NCBI GenBank assembly: GCA_000433415.1 | Contig: FR890483.1 | Coordinates: forward strand, 1 to 34,106 | DNA length: 34,106 nucleotides | From: Clostridium sp. CAG:448 | Lineage (GTDB): Bacteria > Bacillota > Clostridia > Oscillospirales > CAG-272 | Reading direction: 5' to 3' | Translations under genes and position numbers: made by a program | In this document: positions 1 to 6,717 of the stretch, in pieces | Position numbering within the stretch: the stretch's first letter is position 1 | Layout: the number at the start of each line of letters is the position of its first letter | Notes under the pieces: generated by a model | What the model was told of the DNA's origin: nothing | What the model saw: the letters and a program-made list of their open reading frames with translations, nothing else | Databases searched by the model: none

Positions 1-74
1 CGGTCAGGGCACGTTCTGATCTGCCACTGGCAGATCATCATTACGTACCCGTTCGACTCCCATCGGCATAGACA
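1..74. other. Window-edge segment with palindrome and tRNA/tmRNA-like T-loop, no gene
   Basis: No coding or RNA gene can be supported. Positions 17-37 form a perfect odd palindrome (TGATCTGCCA, C, TGGCAGATCA). Positions 51-60 read GTTCGACTCC, a T-loop signature. The preceding bases (47-51, acccg) do not pair with the following ones (61-65 equivalent, cccat), so there is no intact tRNA T-arm. From 51 to about 83 the plus strand resembles the minus-strand tmRNA 3' end and terminator (shared blocks TTCGACTCCC, TCGG, CATAGA, AAAGGGTGC). The segment is thus an imperfect inverted copy of what follows. It may be a fold-back assembly artefact, a degraded tRNA, or a real remnant. Confidence 0.4.
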
Positions 75-96
75 AAAGGGTGCCGGAGCACCCTTT
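75..96 (-). terminator. Rho-independent terminator of ssrA
   Basis: A perfect 9-bp stem (AAAGGGTGC with GCACCCTTT) and a 4-base loop lie just beyond the tmRNA 3' end. On the minus strand they are followed by a short T-rich run (TTTTGTCT once the last stem Ts are included). Position and shape fit an intrinsic terminator. Confidence 0.75.
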
Positions 97-102
97 CATC
101 TA

Positions 103-473
103 TGGACCCGAGGGGAGTCGAACCCCTGTCCGAAAACCTCTTGACATGACTTTCTTCGTGGACAGTCTGTTATTTAAAATTCCCCTTGTAAGCCGTCAGC
201 AGACAGACTGCGAACGCAGGTAGCTGTTTTTTTCATGACCGGTTCAACCGCAAAACACCGGTGCACGTTCATCACTGCATGACGCTCCGTGCGATGCCGT
301 GATCCTCATCGCGGGAACGGGCAGGACCGCAGTCCTGCGGCACAGCCTTATTCAGGCTGCCAGAGCAACTTGATTGTTGTCGTTTATTTTTTTAGGTTGA
401 GTAGTTTTACGGGATTACTCAGCCCGCCACGCTTATCATGCCGCAAAATCCCCGTCGAAACCTTTACGGGCCC
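103..473 (-). ncRNA. ssrA: tmRNA (transfer-messenger RNA)
   Basis: One-piece tmRNA that rescues stalled ribosomes together with SmpB. The 5' end GGGCCCG (473-467) pairs over 7 bp, with one G-U, with CGGGTCC at the 3' end, followed by discriminator A at 103. CCA is not encoded. The T-arm GGGG-TTCGACT-CCCC and the 5' block AAGGTTTCGACGGGG are canonical. The tag frame is on the minus strand at 384-352 and reads NDNNQVALAA then TGA; the stop lies inside the expected hairpin (GCAGCCT/AGGCTGTGC). The codon before AAC is ATA, so the resume codon is either AAC or an unusual ATA; the usual GCA/GCT is absent. smpB lies 28 bases upstream on the same strand, a common pairing. About 371 nt, a normal length. 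Confidence 0.95.
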
Positions 474-501
474 CTCTGTCAAAACACGGTCATTTGCCAG
501 A

Positions 502-996
502 TCAGTCGTAATCCAGCCGGTGATTGCTCTTCATCCGCCTGTCAATTTCCCTGTCAGCTTCGCGCTCGGCATCGGCATCGCGCTTATCGTAATTCTTTTT
601 GCCGCGGCACAACCCCACCTCAACCTTGACACGAGAACCTGAGAAATACAGCGACAGCGGAATCAGGGAATAGCCTTTTTGCGAAACCAGACCGAACAGC
701 TTGAGGATTTCTTTTTTATGCATCAGCAGCTTTTTCTCCCGCAACGGGTCGCGATTGAATACGTTTCCATGATCGTAGGGACTGATATGCATGCCGACGA
801 TGAAAATCTCGCCGTCCTTGATGGAACAGTAGCTGTCTTTAAGATTAACCTGTCCTGCCCTGACACTTTTGACCTCGGTACCATATAAGGCAAGTCCCGC
901 CTCGTAGCGGTCTTCTACAAAGTAATCGTGCCATGCTTTTCTGTTCTGCGCGATCTGCTTATTGGTCTGTTTGCCGTTTTGCTTCTTATCCGCCAT
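502..996 (-). CDS. smpB: SsrA-binding protein SmpB
   Basis: SmpB binds the tRNA-like domain of tmRNA and carries it into the A site of stalled ribosomes for trans-translation. The 164-residue product has the family landmarks: an early NRKAWHDYFVEDRYEAGLALYGTEVKSVR-type block (residues about 18-46), GEIFIVGMHISPY near 62-74, RKKLLMHKKEI-type helix near 86-97, and a basic tail rich in K/R and D/E (about 130-164) that probes the mRNA channel. Length is slightly above the usual 150-160. The start ATG at 996 follows a strong GGAAAGGAGG site about 10 bases upstream (1007-1015). Transcribed from an exact-consensus promoter at 1031-1059 and probably co-transcribed with ssrA. Confidence 0.97.
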   Translation of the reverse strand: MADKKQNGKQTNKQIAQNRKAWHDYFVEDRYEAGLALYGTEVKSVRAGQVNLKDSYCSIKDGEIFIVGMHISPYDHGNVFNRDPLREKKLLMHKKEILKLFGLVSQKGYSLIPLSLYFSGSRVKVEVGLCRGKKNYDKRDADAEREADREIDRRMKSNHRLDYD

Positions 997-1030
997 ACAA
1001 GAGGAGCCTCCTTTCCGGTACTTCCCTCAC

Positions 1031-1059
1031 ATTATAATCCTTTTTTGCCGGCTTGTCAA
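1031..1059 (-). promoter_or_regulatory. Consensus sigma-A promoter of smpB-ssrA
   Basis: TTGACA (1059-1054), 17-base spacer, TATAAT (1036-1031): both hexamers are exact consensus. It lies 35 bases upstream of the smpB start, with the ribosome site in between. Confidence 0.85.
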
Positions 1060-1170
1060 GGGTACCGGGGCTTTTTTCTTTCGACAAAACCGGCGGTTGT
1101 TTTTTGGCAGCATGCAACGGGTTTCCTTTCCGCAGAATTTTTCCGGGAAGGCTTTACTCGTTTTTTTCTA

Positions 1171-1199
1171 TTGCAATTTCCCCGAAAATGTGGTAGAAT
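1171..1199 (+). promoter_or_regulatory. Sigma-A promoter of ireB-ribF-S11 operon
   Basis: TTGCAA (1171-1176), 17-base spacer, TAGAAT (1194-1199), about 30 bases upstream of the first ATG. It diverges from the smpB promoter; the ~110 bases between the two hold no gene. Confidence 0.65.
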
Positions 1200-1230
1200 A
1201 ATACCAGATTGAAAAATGTGAGGAAGAAAA

Positions 1231-1482
1231 ATGTCAGGGTATACAAATCAGGCTGAAAAGACGGGCGAAGGAAAAGATATCCGCAATACGTTGCTTGCGG
1301 TCGCCGATACCATTGAGAACACGGGCTCGGATCCGGTCTGCGCACTTGCCGGTTATCTGTTGTCGGAGGATCCCTCCTACATCCCTGTTCAGAACGGGGC
1401 ACGTCGTCAGATGGCGCACTTGGATCGCGACATGGTGCTGACGGAACTGATCCGTGCCTATCTGCGGGAGAATCAGGGATGA
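1231..1482 (+). CDS. ireB: IreB family regulatory phosphoprotein (UPF0297)
   Basis: Small 83-residue protein matching the UPF0297/IreB family across residues 16-80: DIRNTLLAVADTIE, then GYLLSEDPSYIP and a C-terminal LDRDMVLTELIRAYL block. In enterococci IreB is phosphorylated by the PASTA kinase IreK, dephosphorylated by IreP, and tunes cell-wall stress and cephalosporin tolerance; no catalytic activity is known. The first ~15 residues (polar, with T/S) would be the likely phosphorylation region by analogy. ATG follows GTGAGGAAG at a suitable distance. The stop overlaps the ribF start (ATGA, 1479-1482), implying translational coupling. Neither alaS nor ruvX, frequent neighbours of this gene in Firmicutes, is here. 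Function is inferred from family membership. Confidence 0.85.
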   Translation: MSGYTNQAEKTGEGKDIRNTLLAVADTIENTGSDPVCALAGYLLSEDPSYIPVQNGARRQMAHLDRDMVLTELIRAYLRENQG

Positions 1483-2429
1483 ATACGGAAGCATTTGTAT
1501 GTCTGCGCACTGTTGATGACGCCGCAGTACCGTTGCCCGATTCCTCTGTCCTCTGCCTTGGCAATTTTGACGGTGTCCATCCGGGGCACCAGGCGCTTCT
1601 TCGTCGCGGGGTGGAAATGGCAAAAGAGCGCGGCGTGGCATGCGGAGTGTTTTTATTCGATCCGCCGTCCTCCGACTATCTTTGCGATACTCCGCCGGGG
1701 CACCTGACCACCCGGCGCGAGCGCTCCGCCATGCTTTCCGCCTTTGGCATTTCCTTCTATATTGCCGCTGATTTTTCAGCCATGCGGGATATGCCTCCGG
1801 AACTGTTTGCACAGTCGGTTCTCCGTGATCAGCTTTGCGCAGTCGGTTTGGTGTGCGGATACAATTTCCGTTTCGGGGCAGGCGGAAGGGGGGATACTGC
1901 TCTTCTGCGCGGGATATTCGGCGCAGAAAATGTCAGTGTGATTCCGTGCGTATCGGTCGATGATCGTGCCGTCAGTGCCAGTGCGATACGTTCCCTGCTT
2001 CTGGGTGGAAAAACGGAAGAAGCGGCAGTTTTGCTTGGGCGTCCCTACACGCTGAACGCACCGGTAAATCATGGAAAAGAGCTGGCACGCCATTGGGGTA
2101 TGCCGACCGCCAATCAGTTTTTTCCTGCCGGAAAGCTGATACCGGCGCCCGGTGTTTACTACACACACTGTACGGTGGACGGGACGGTCTATGACGCGGT
2201 TTCCAACGTCGGCATACGCCCGTCGGTAAGCGGAGACACGCATATTCCCAACTGTGAGAGTTACCTGCTGAACTTTACGGGAGATTTGTACGGGAAACAG
2301 ATGCAGACTGTCTTTTTGCATTTTGTCCGTCCAGAGGTGCACTTTTCGTCGCCGGATCAGTTGCGCACGCAGATGCGCGCGGACATCGATTCCGCCGGAC
2401 ATTATTTTGCAAAAGGAGGCAGACAGTGA
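1479..2429 (+). CDS. ribF: Bifunctional riboflavin kinase / FAD synthetase
   Basis: RibF makes FMN from riboflavin and ATP and then FAD by adenylylating FMN, in the cytoplasm. The N-terminal nucleotidyltransferase domain shows GNFDGVHPGH at residues 28-37, the ATP-binding HxGH-type motif, and CGYNFRFGAGGRGD (about 125-138). The C-terminal flavokinase domain shows the G-x-P-T-A-N signature (GMPTANQFFP, about 206-215), then GVYYT and SNVGIRPSV. The 316 residues match the family. It overlaps ireB at ATGA and the following S11 peptidase gene at 2426-2429, so the three genes form one coupled operon. No FMN riboswitch is visible, consistent with transcription from the ireB promoter. Confidence 0.96.
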   Translation: MNTEAFVCLRTVDDAAVPLPDSSVLCLGNFDGVHPGHQALLRRGVEMAKERGVACGVFLFDPPSSDYLCDTPPGHLTTRRERSAMLSAFGISFYIAADFSAMRDMPPELFAQSVLRDQLCAVGLVCGYNFRFGAGGRGDTALLRGIFGAENVSVIPCVSVDDRAVSASAIRSLLLGGKTEEAAVLLGRPYTLNAPVNHGKELARHWGMPTANQFFPAGKLIPAPGVYYTHCTVDGTVYDAVSNVGIRPSVSGDTHIPNCESYLLNFTGDLYGKQMQTVFLHFVRPEVHFSSPDQLRTQMRADIDSAGHYFAKGGRQ

Positions 2430-3760
2430 AACGAGCAGTTCTTTGTTTTGCGGTGTTTGTGCTTGGTCTGTCTTTTGCATTTTCAGTTCCCGCATCGGCT
2501 ACTGCGGATTATTCCGGCTATGCCGGTGCCCCGTCAGCCGCGGATCAGGCACAGGCATACTACCTTTACAACCTGACGCGTGACATTCTGATTACGCAGA
2601 AAAGCGTCGACCAACCGATCTGCCCTGCCTCGACGGTGAAGATCATGACCGGATTGCTGGCTTGTGAGGCGCTCGCGGACCGCCTGCAGGAGACGATCAC
2701 TGTCAATGCGCAAATGGCAGTCGATTTTTCCGGATACTGTATGGGATTGCAGATCGGAGAGCAGATTTCCGCAGAGGCGCTCCTTTACGCTGCTTTTTGC
2801 GGCGGCTACAACGATGCGGCGGTGGTACTTGCCTGTCACATCAGCGGCAGTGTTTCCGGATTTCTTTCCGCCATGAATGCACGCGCCGAAGTACTTGGGA
2901 TGGAACATACGGTTTATCAAAGTCTGACGGGGTTGTCCAGCGGGGTGGATTCTACGCTTGCCGACGTGGCACGCAGCGCCAAAGCCGCGGCGGAAAGCGA
3001 GCTGTATATGACCGTTACCAGTGCACGTGAGTATACGGTGTCCGCAACCAACCTGCAGCCTGCACGGACATTACATAACCGCAATGCACTGATATACGAT
3101 AATTCTTCCGGTGGAATTTATTCAAACACCTCCTGTCGCGGCATGAGTTCCGGCAATACGGAGGCGGGGGGATGGTGTCTTGCAACGGTGTCCGAACGTG
3201 AGGGAGAACGTTTTCTCTGCATCGTTCTGGGTGCAAAAGAAGACGATTACCGCATCTATTCCTACACGGTCGCCAATCAGCTTCTCTCCATGGAAGCCCG
3301 AACCTTCGGTGCTGTGACTGTTGCTCCCAAGAAAACGGTTTACGCATCTTTACCCGTTCACAATGCGCCCCTACCCGGTACAAAGGCAGATCTGGTTCCC
3401 GTAAGCGATCTTTCTGTTTATCTGCCGCTGTCCGTGGATCCTTCTCTCCTGACCTACCGTGTCCGCCCGACAGCGCCCTATCTGACTGCCCCGATTGTGA
3501 CCGGGCAAAATGCCGGAACACTGGCAGTATATCTGAACGACGAGCAGGTCGGTGTAATTACACTGGTCACCGCGAACGGAACGGACAAGAATTTTTTCCT
3601 GTCCGCAATGACTTCCTTCTCTTCCTATCTGCACAGCCGCTCGTTTGTCGCAACGGTGGTAATTGCAATTGTGCTGTGCGTGGTTTATTTCCGTTTCTTT
3701 TATGTGCGCAAAATCCGTCATGTAAAGCCGAAAAGCATCCGTATGAGGAGAAGATTCTGA
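2426..3760 (+). CDS. Divergent S11-family D-Ala-D-Ala carboxypeptidase homologue
   Basis: DacF/PBP5-like protein of 444 residues with an N-terminal signal peptide (about 1-27, cleavage near ASA-TA), a serine-peptidase domain (about 40-290), a C-terminal beta-rich module, and a membrane anchor near residue 400-430 followed by a strongly basic tail (RKIRHVKPKSIRMRRRF). The nucleophile motif is intact: S69-T-V-K72. The second motif, normally S-x-N, is G127-Y-N129, and the third, normally K-T-G in GxKTGYT, is S241-S-G243 in GMSSGNT. It may act as a non-canonical peptidase or only bind peptidoglycan. The usual family role is trimming the terminal D-Ala of stem peptides outside the membrane. Coupled to ribF by a 4-base overlap; a terminator follows. 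Confidence 0.85.
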   Translation: MKRAVLCFAVFVLGLSFAFSVPASATADYSGYAGAPSAADQAQAYYLYNLTRDILITQKSVDQPICPASTVKIMTGLLACEALADRLQETITVNAQMAVDFSGYCMGLQIGEQISAEALLYAAFCGGYNDAAVVLACHISGSVSGFLSAMNARAEVLGMEHTVYQSLTGLSSGVDSTLADVARSAKAAAESELYMTVTSAREYTVSATNLQPARTLHNRNALIYDNSSGGIYSNTSCRGMSSGNTEAGGWCLATVSEREGERFLCIVLGAKEDDYRIYSYTVANQLLSMEARTFGAVTVAPKKTVYASLPVHNAPLPGTKADLVPVSDLSVYLPLSVDPSLLTYRVRPTAPYLTAPIVTGQNAGTLAVYLNDEQVGVITLVTANGTDKNFFLSAMTSFSSYLHSRSFVATVVIAIVLCVVYFRFFYVRKIRHVKPKSIRMRRRF

Positions 3761-3773
3761 TCAAAAAAGCAAC

Positions 3774-3816
3774 AAAAAAACGCAGGACGGGCGGATTGGC
3801 TGTCCTGCGTTTTTTA
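3774..3816. terminator. Bidirectional terminator between convergent operons
   Basis: CGCAGGAC (3781-3788) pairs with GTCCTGCG (3802-3809). The stem is preceded by seven A's and followed by six T's, so it can end both the S11 operon (plus) and the namZ operon (minus). Confidence 0.9.
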
Positions 3817-3828
3817 ACCGGCTTGCGC

Positions 3829-5004
3829 TCAGTCGTAGAGTCGGTATTTCTCATACAGCGGCAGAAAGGCTTGCGCCTCCCTTTGCCAGCGTTCAAGGAT
3901 GACCTGCGGGTCTGACGGTCCCAGGCGAAGCTCTTCTGTACCCGACGCAAGGTCAATGTGCCAGCGGTTTCCTTCTTTGGGCGGCGTGAAGGCAAACTGT
4001 TGCGGATACATTTCCTGTATTTTGCGCATCATCCGTACCCCGAGCGAAACCGGGTCAAGTATGCGTGCATCCGTCAGATGCAGCTGAACACCGTATACCA
4101 CCTGTCCGGCGTATTTGGAAAACTGCGGTATAAAATACGCGGGGGAAAAAGCAATTCCCGGAATATGCAATGCATTCAGTTCCCGTGCCAGTTTTTCCGG
4201 GCAAATGTAATGGGCGCCGACCGTCGTAAACGGGGTTGTGGTGCCCCGCCCTTCAGAGACATTGGTGCCGGCAAACAGACAGGTGCCATTGTATACCGTG
4301 ATTGCGTCCATGGTTGGCAGATTCGGGCTCGGTTTGACAAACGGAAGTCCGGTATCCGTATAAAACATACCGCGGTTCCAGCCGTCCAGCGTGACGACGG
4401 TTAAAGGACACATAAGTCCGTATTCCCCGTTATAATAACGCGCCAGTTCCCCGACGGTCATGCCGTGCCGGATCGGGACACGGGTCAGTCCGATAAAGGA
4501 GGACAGCTCCGGTGAGCCGGTGTTGCCCTGCACCGTGCCGCCGATCGGATTCGGTCTGTCCAATACCACCAGCGGTATTCCGCGCTGACCGCATGCTTTC
4601 ATGCAGTAAAACAGCGTTGAAACATAGGTGAAGTACCTGGAACCGACATCCTGCATATCAAATACCAGAAGATCGGTTTGCGCGAGTGCCTGCGGCATGT
4701 AGGCACTGTCCCTCTGATTTTCGTCCACGGAGAAAATGAAATCTTCAAACAAACTGTAAACCGGCAGTCCCGTTGCCGCGTCAACACCGTCCAGGACCTT
4801 TTCGCCCGGTGCCAACACACCGCGTGCACCGTGCTCCGGCGCAAAAAGCGCCGTAACGCGGAACATATCGTGCAGAATATCGGCAGTCATGCGGAAATCG
4901 CGGGAAAGTCCGGAGGCACCGCAGATCAGACCGATCCGTTTTCCGGCAAAACGGGAATGAAAATCTCCGTCCAGAATCCGGTCAATACCGGTACGTACTT
5001 TCAT
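3829..5004 (-). CDS. namZ: Exo-beta-N-acetylmuramidase NamZ-like (DUF1343, GH171)
   Basis: Matches the DUF1343/YbbC family, shown in Bacillus and Tannerella to be NamZ, which releases N-acetylmuramic acid from the non-reducing end of peptidoglycan fragments during wall recycling. Visible landmarks: an N-terminal Rossmann-like half with GLICGASG (25-32), FAPEHGARG (54-62), FDMQDVGSRYFTY (115-127), LDRPNPI (about 147-153) and VSEGRGTTTPF near 255-265. The 391 residues match the domain plus its C-terminal part. No signal peptide or lipobox is present, so unlike the secreted Bacillus enzyme this copy looks cytoplasmic. Its ATG overlaps the stop of the DUF218 gene (ATGA at 5004-5001), so it is the last gene of the mrp operon. 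No MurNAc-6-P etherase or muropeptide transporter gene is in view. Confidence 0.9.
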   Translation of the reverse strand: MKVRTGIDRILDGDFHSRFAGKRIGLICGASGLSRDFRMTADILHDMFRVTALFAPEHGARGVLAPGEKVLDGVDAATGLPVYSLFEDFIFSVDENQRDSAYMPQALAQTDLLVFDMQDVGSRYFTYVSTLFYCMKACGQRGIPLVVLDRPNPIGGTVQGNTGSPELSSFIGLTRVPIRHGMTVGELARYYNGEYGLMCPLTVVTLDGWNRGMFYTDTGLPFVKPSPNLPTMDAITVYNGTCLFAGTNVSEGRGTTTPFTTVGAHYICPEKLARELNALHIPGIAFSPAYFIPQFSKYAGQVVYGVQLHLTDARILDPVSLGVRMMRKIQEMYPQQFAFTPPKEGNRWHIDLASGTEELRLGPSDPQVILERWQREAQAFLPLYEKYRLYD

Positions 5005-5684
5005 GAATTCTCTCCGGAACGCGGTTCGTAGGCTGCCGGAATATCCCGTATACAGCTCAGAACATCTTTGTAACGCGCGAGAATTTCCCGCGCATCGTAA
5101 ATGGGTTGCTTTTTGTATGTGCGCAGATCCGCACTGACGCCGACGGCTTCCAGATCCAGGTGCTCGGCAATATACAGGGCACGGTAGAGGTGGTACTTCT
5201 GTGTCACCACGATGACACGGCGCAGATCATATTCTTTTTTGGCGCGGCGTATGCTGTCGTAGGTTGACAACCCGTAAGGGTCGATCAGAACCGCATCTTC
5301 CGGGACACCAAGGGAAACCGCAAGCTTTTTCATTTCGCCGGTTTCGTCGTAGTCGGCATGCTCGCTGTCGCCGCTCATCAGCAACACCTTTGCAATTCCC
5401 TTTTGGTAAAGTTCGACGGCGGTTCTTACCCGATCTTCAAGCATCAGCGACGGCGCGCCCTCTGCATTCAGTCCTGCGCCAAGCACAACAACGGCGTCGT
5501 ACATCGGTTCTCTGGCAATTGATTCGGACGGGAGGATGCGTTCCTTTTGACTGTCACAGACAGCGGCGCTGTCAGCGCAAAGATGCACCGCACCCATCAA
5601 ACCGATCAGAATAACGGAAAGGATCACTTTGACTGCCAATGACATACCAGTCAGGCGTTTATAGATACGTCGGATCCGTTCCAT
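5001..5684 (-). CDS. YdcF/SanA/ElyC-type DUF218 membrane protein
   Basis: DUF218 family protein of 227 residues from the ATG at 5684; a GTG seven codons upstream (5705) is possible but lies inside mrp with poorly placed Shine-Dalgarno bases. The chosen ATG overlaps the mrp stop as TAATG, typical of coupling. A short basic N-terminus leads into one membrane segment (about residues 15-35), followed by an extracytoplasmic DUF218 domain: VVVLGAG, LMSGD, DPYGLSTYDSIRRAK and VTQKYHLYRALYIAEHL. E. coli relatives (SanA, ElyC) affect envelope integrity and lipid-carrier-linked precursor steps; no biochemical activity is settled. The position between mrp and namZ suggests a wall-related role, by inference only. 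Confidence 0.85.
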   Translation of the reverse strand: MERIRRIYKRLTGMSLAVKVILSVILIGLMGAVHLCADSAAVCDSQKERILPSESIAREPMYDAVVVLGAGLNAEGAPSLMLEDRVRTAVELYQKGIAKVLLMSGDSEHADYDETGEMKKLAVSLGVPEDAVLIDPYGLSTYDSIRRAKKEYDLRRVIVVTQKYHLYRALYIAEHLDLEAVGVSADLRTYKKQPIYDAREILARYKDVLSCIRDIPAAYEPRSGENS

Positions 5685-6526
5685 TATTTTGCAACAGTGC
5701 CGCACGCCTCTTCAATTTTGTCAGCGGCGGCATCCAAATAGGTGTTCTCCATCATTTCGATCCATCCCTTGTCCACCAGGGCAGCCAGCTTCTGATCCAT
5801 CGGAATTTTGCCGAGCAGATCATAGCCGAATTCGCCGGCGATTTCTTCAATATGGCTGTCGCCGAACACCTTGATCTCAGTATTGCAGCAGGGGCATTTG
5901 ACATAGCTCATGTTCTCAACCAGACCGAGAACCCGGATGTGCATCATATCCGCCATTTTTGCCGCTTTTTTGACAATCATGGAAACCAATTCCTGCGGAC
6001 TGGAAACAATCACGATTCCGTCAAGCGGCAGAGACTGGAAAACCGTCAGGGGAACATCTCCGGTTCCGGGCGGGCAGTCTACAAAAAGATAATCAATATC
6101 GTTCCAGATGGTTTCCGACCAGAACTGCTTGACTGCGCCGGCGATGACAGGACCGCGCCAGATTACGGGGTCATTTTCATCCGGCAACATCAGATTGACA
6201 GACATGATGTCAATTCCGGTTGTGGTGGTCGGCGGAATCAAACCGGATTCGTCCCCTTCTACGTCCTTTTTCATTCCGAACGCCTTCGGAATGGAGGGGC
6301 CGGTGATGTCGGCGTCCAAAATGCCGACCTTGTATCCTTTGCGTGCCATCAATACGGCAAGCATACTTGTGACAAGAGATTTTCCGACGCCGCCCTTTCC
6401 GCTGACGACACCGATCATATGACCGACAGAGCTGAGCGGGTGCGGCGGATCTTTCTGAATTTCCTGCGCACGTGATCCGCATTCCGCAGAACACGTGGAA
6501 CAGTCATGGGTACATTCTTCTGCCAT
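5684..6526 (-). CDS. mrp: Mrp/NBP35-family Fe-S cluster carrier ATPase
   Basis: P-loop ATPase of the Mrp/ApbC/NBP35 group, which carries and delivers [4Fe-4S] clusters as a cytoplasmic dimer. The deviant Walker A is GKGGVGKS (43-50), with ADITGPSIPKAFG downstream and DYLFVDCPPGTGD as the Walker B/switch region. The C-terminal cluster-binding motif C211-P-C213-C214 is intact. The N-terminus has a second cysteine group (C5, C9, C12, C16), as in NBP35-like and many clostridial Mrp proteins. The 280 residues match short Mrp forms that lack the N-terminal DUF59 domain. First gene of a minus-strand operon with the DUF218 and namZ-like genes; promoter at 6564-6591. Confidence 0.95.
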   Translation of the reverse strand: MAEECTHDCSTCSAECGSRAQEIQKDPPHPLSSVGHMIGVVSGKGGVGKSLVTSMLAVLMARKGYKVGILDADITGPSIPKAFGMKKDVEGDESGLIPPTTTTGIDIMSVNLMLPDENDPVIWRGPVIAGAVKQFWSETIWNDIDYLFVDCPPGTGDVPLTVFQSLPLDGIVIVSSPQELVSMIVKKAAKMADMMHIRVLGLVENMSYVKCPCCNTEIKVFGDSHIEEIAGEFGYDLLGKIPMDQKLAALVDKGWIEMMENTYLDAAADKIEEACGTVAK

Positions 6527-6563
6527 TTTCGATTAAACTCCTTTGTGTTTGTGTTTCTATATT

Positions 6564-6591
6564 ATTATACACCCATTTCCCGTATTTGCAA
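6564..6591 (-). promoter_or_regulatory. Sigma-A promoter of the mrp operon
   Basis: TTGCAA (6591-6586), 16-base spacer, TATAAT (6569-6564), 37 bases before the mrp ATG. It faces away from the gpmI promoter. Confidence 0.75.
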
Positions 6592-6594
6592 GGG

Positions 6595-6625
6595 GAATCG
6601 GGATTTTTCTTTGCGTGAATCGGGA
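6595..6625. repeat. Direct repeat GAATCGGGA x2 between divergent promoters
   Basis: GAATCGGGA occurs at 6595-6603 and again at 6617-6625, start to start 22 bases, close to two helical turns. Both copies sit between the -35 boxes of mrp and gpmI. This could be a pair of regulator sites; no binding protein can be named. Confidence 0.4.
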
Positions 6626-6641
6626 AAATTTGCAAAATCAC

Positions 6642-6670
6642 TTGCAATCGGCATGTAAAACGGTTATAAT
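6642..6670 (+). promoter_or_regulatory. Sigma-A promoter of gpmI
   Basis: TTGCAA (6642-6647), 17-base spacer, TATAAT (6665-6670), 47 bases before the start codon. Confidence 0.8.
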
Positions 6671-6701
6671 ATAGAACGTAAAAAGTGAATTCAAAAATTC
6701 C

Positions 6702-6706
6702 GGAGG
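6702..6706 (+). promoter_or_regulatory. Ribosome binding site deciding the gpmI start
   Basis: GGAGG lies 11 bases before ATG 6718. The in-frame GTG at 6685 would place this site inside the gene, so ATG 6718 is preferred. Confidence 0.75.
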
Positions 6707-6717
6707 TTAAAAATACG

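Noticed and set aside
1..72. Possible tRNA gene ending in GTTCGACTCCCATCGGC
   Set aside because: The T-stem does not pair, no anticodon arm with U33 and a 5-bp stem can be placed, and the 5' part is missing. Recorded only as an edge segment.
1085..1105. Hairpin AACCGGCGGTT followed by a T run
   Set aside because: The stem is about 3-5 bp with an impossible one-base loop and there is no gene upstream to terminate.
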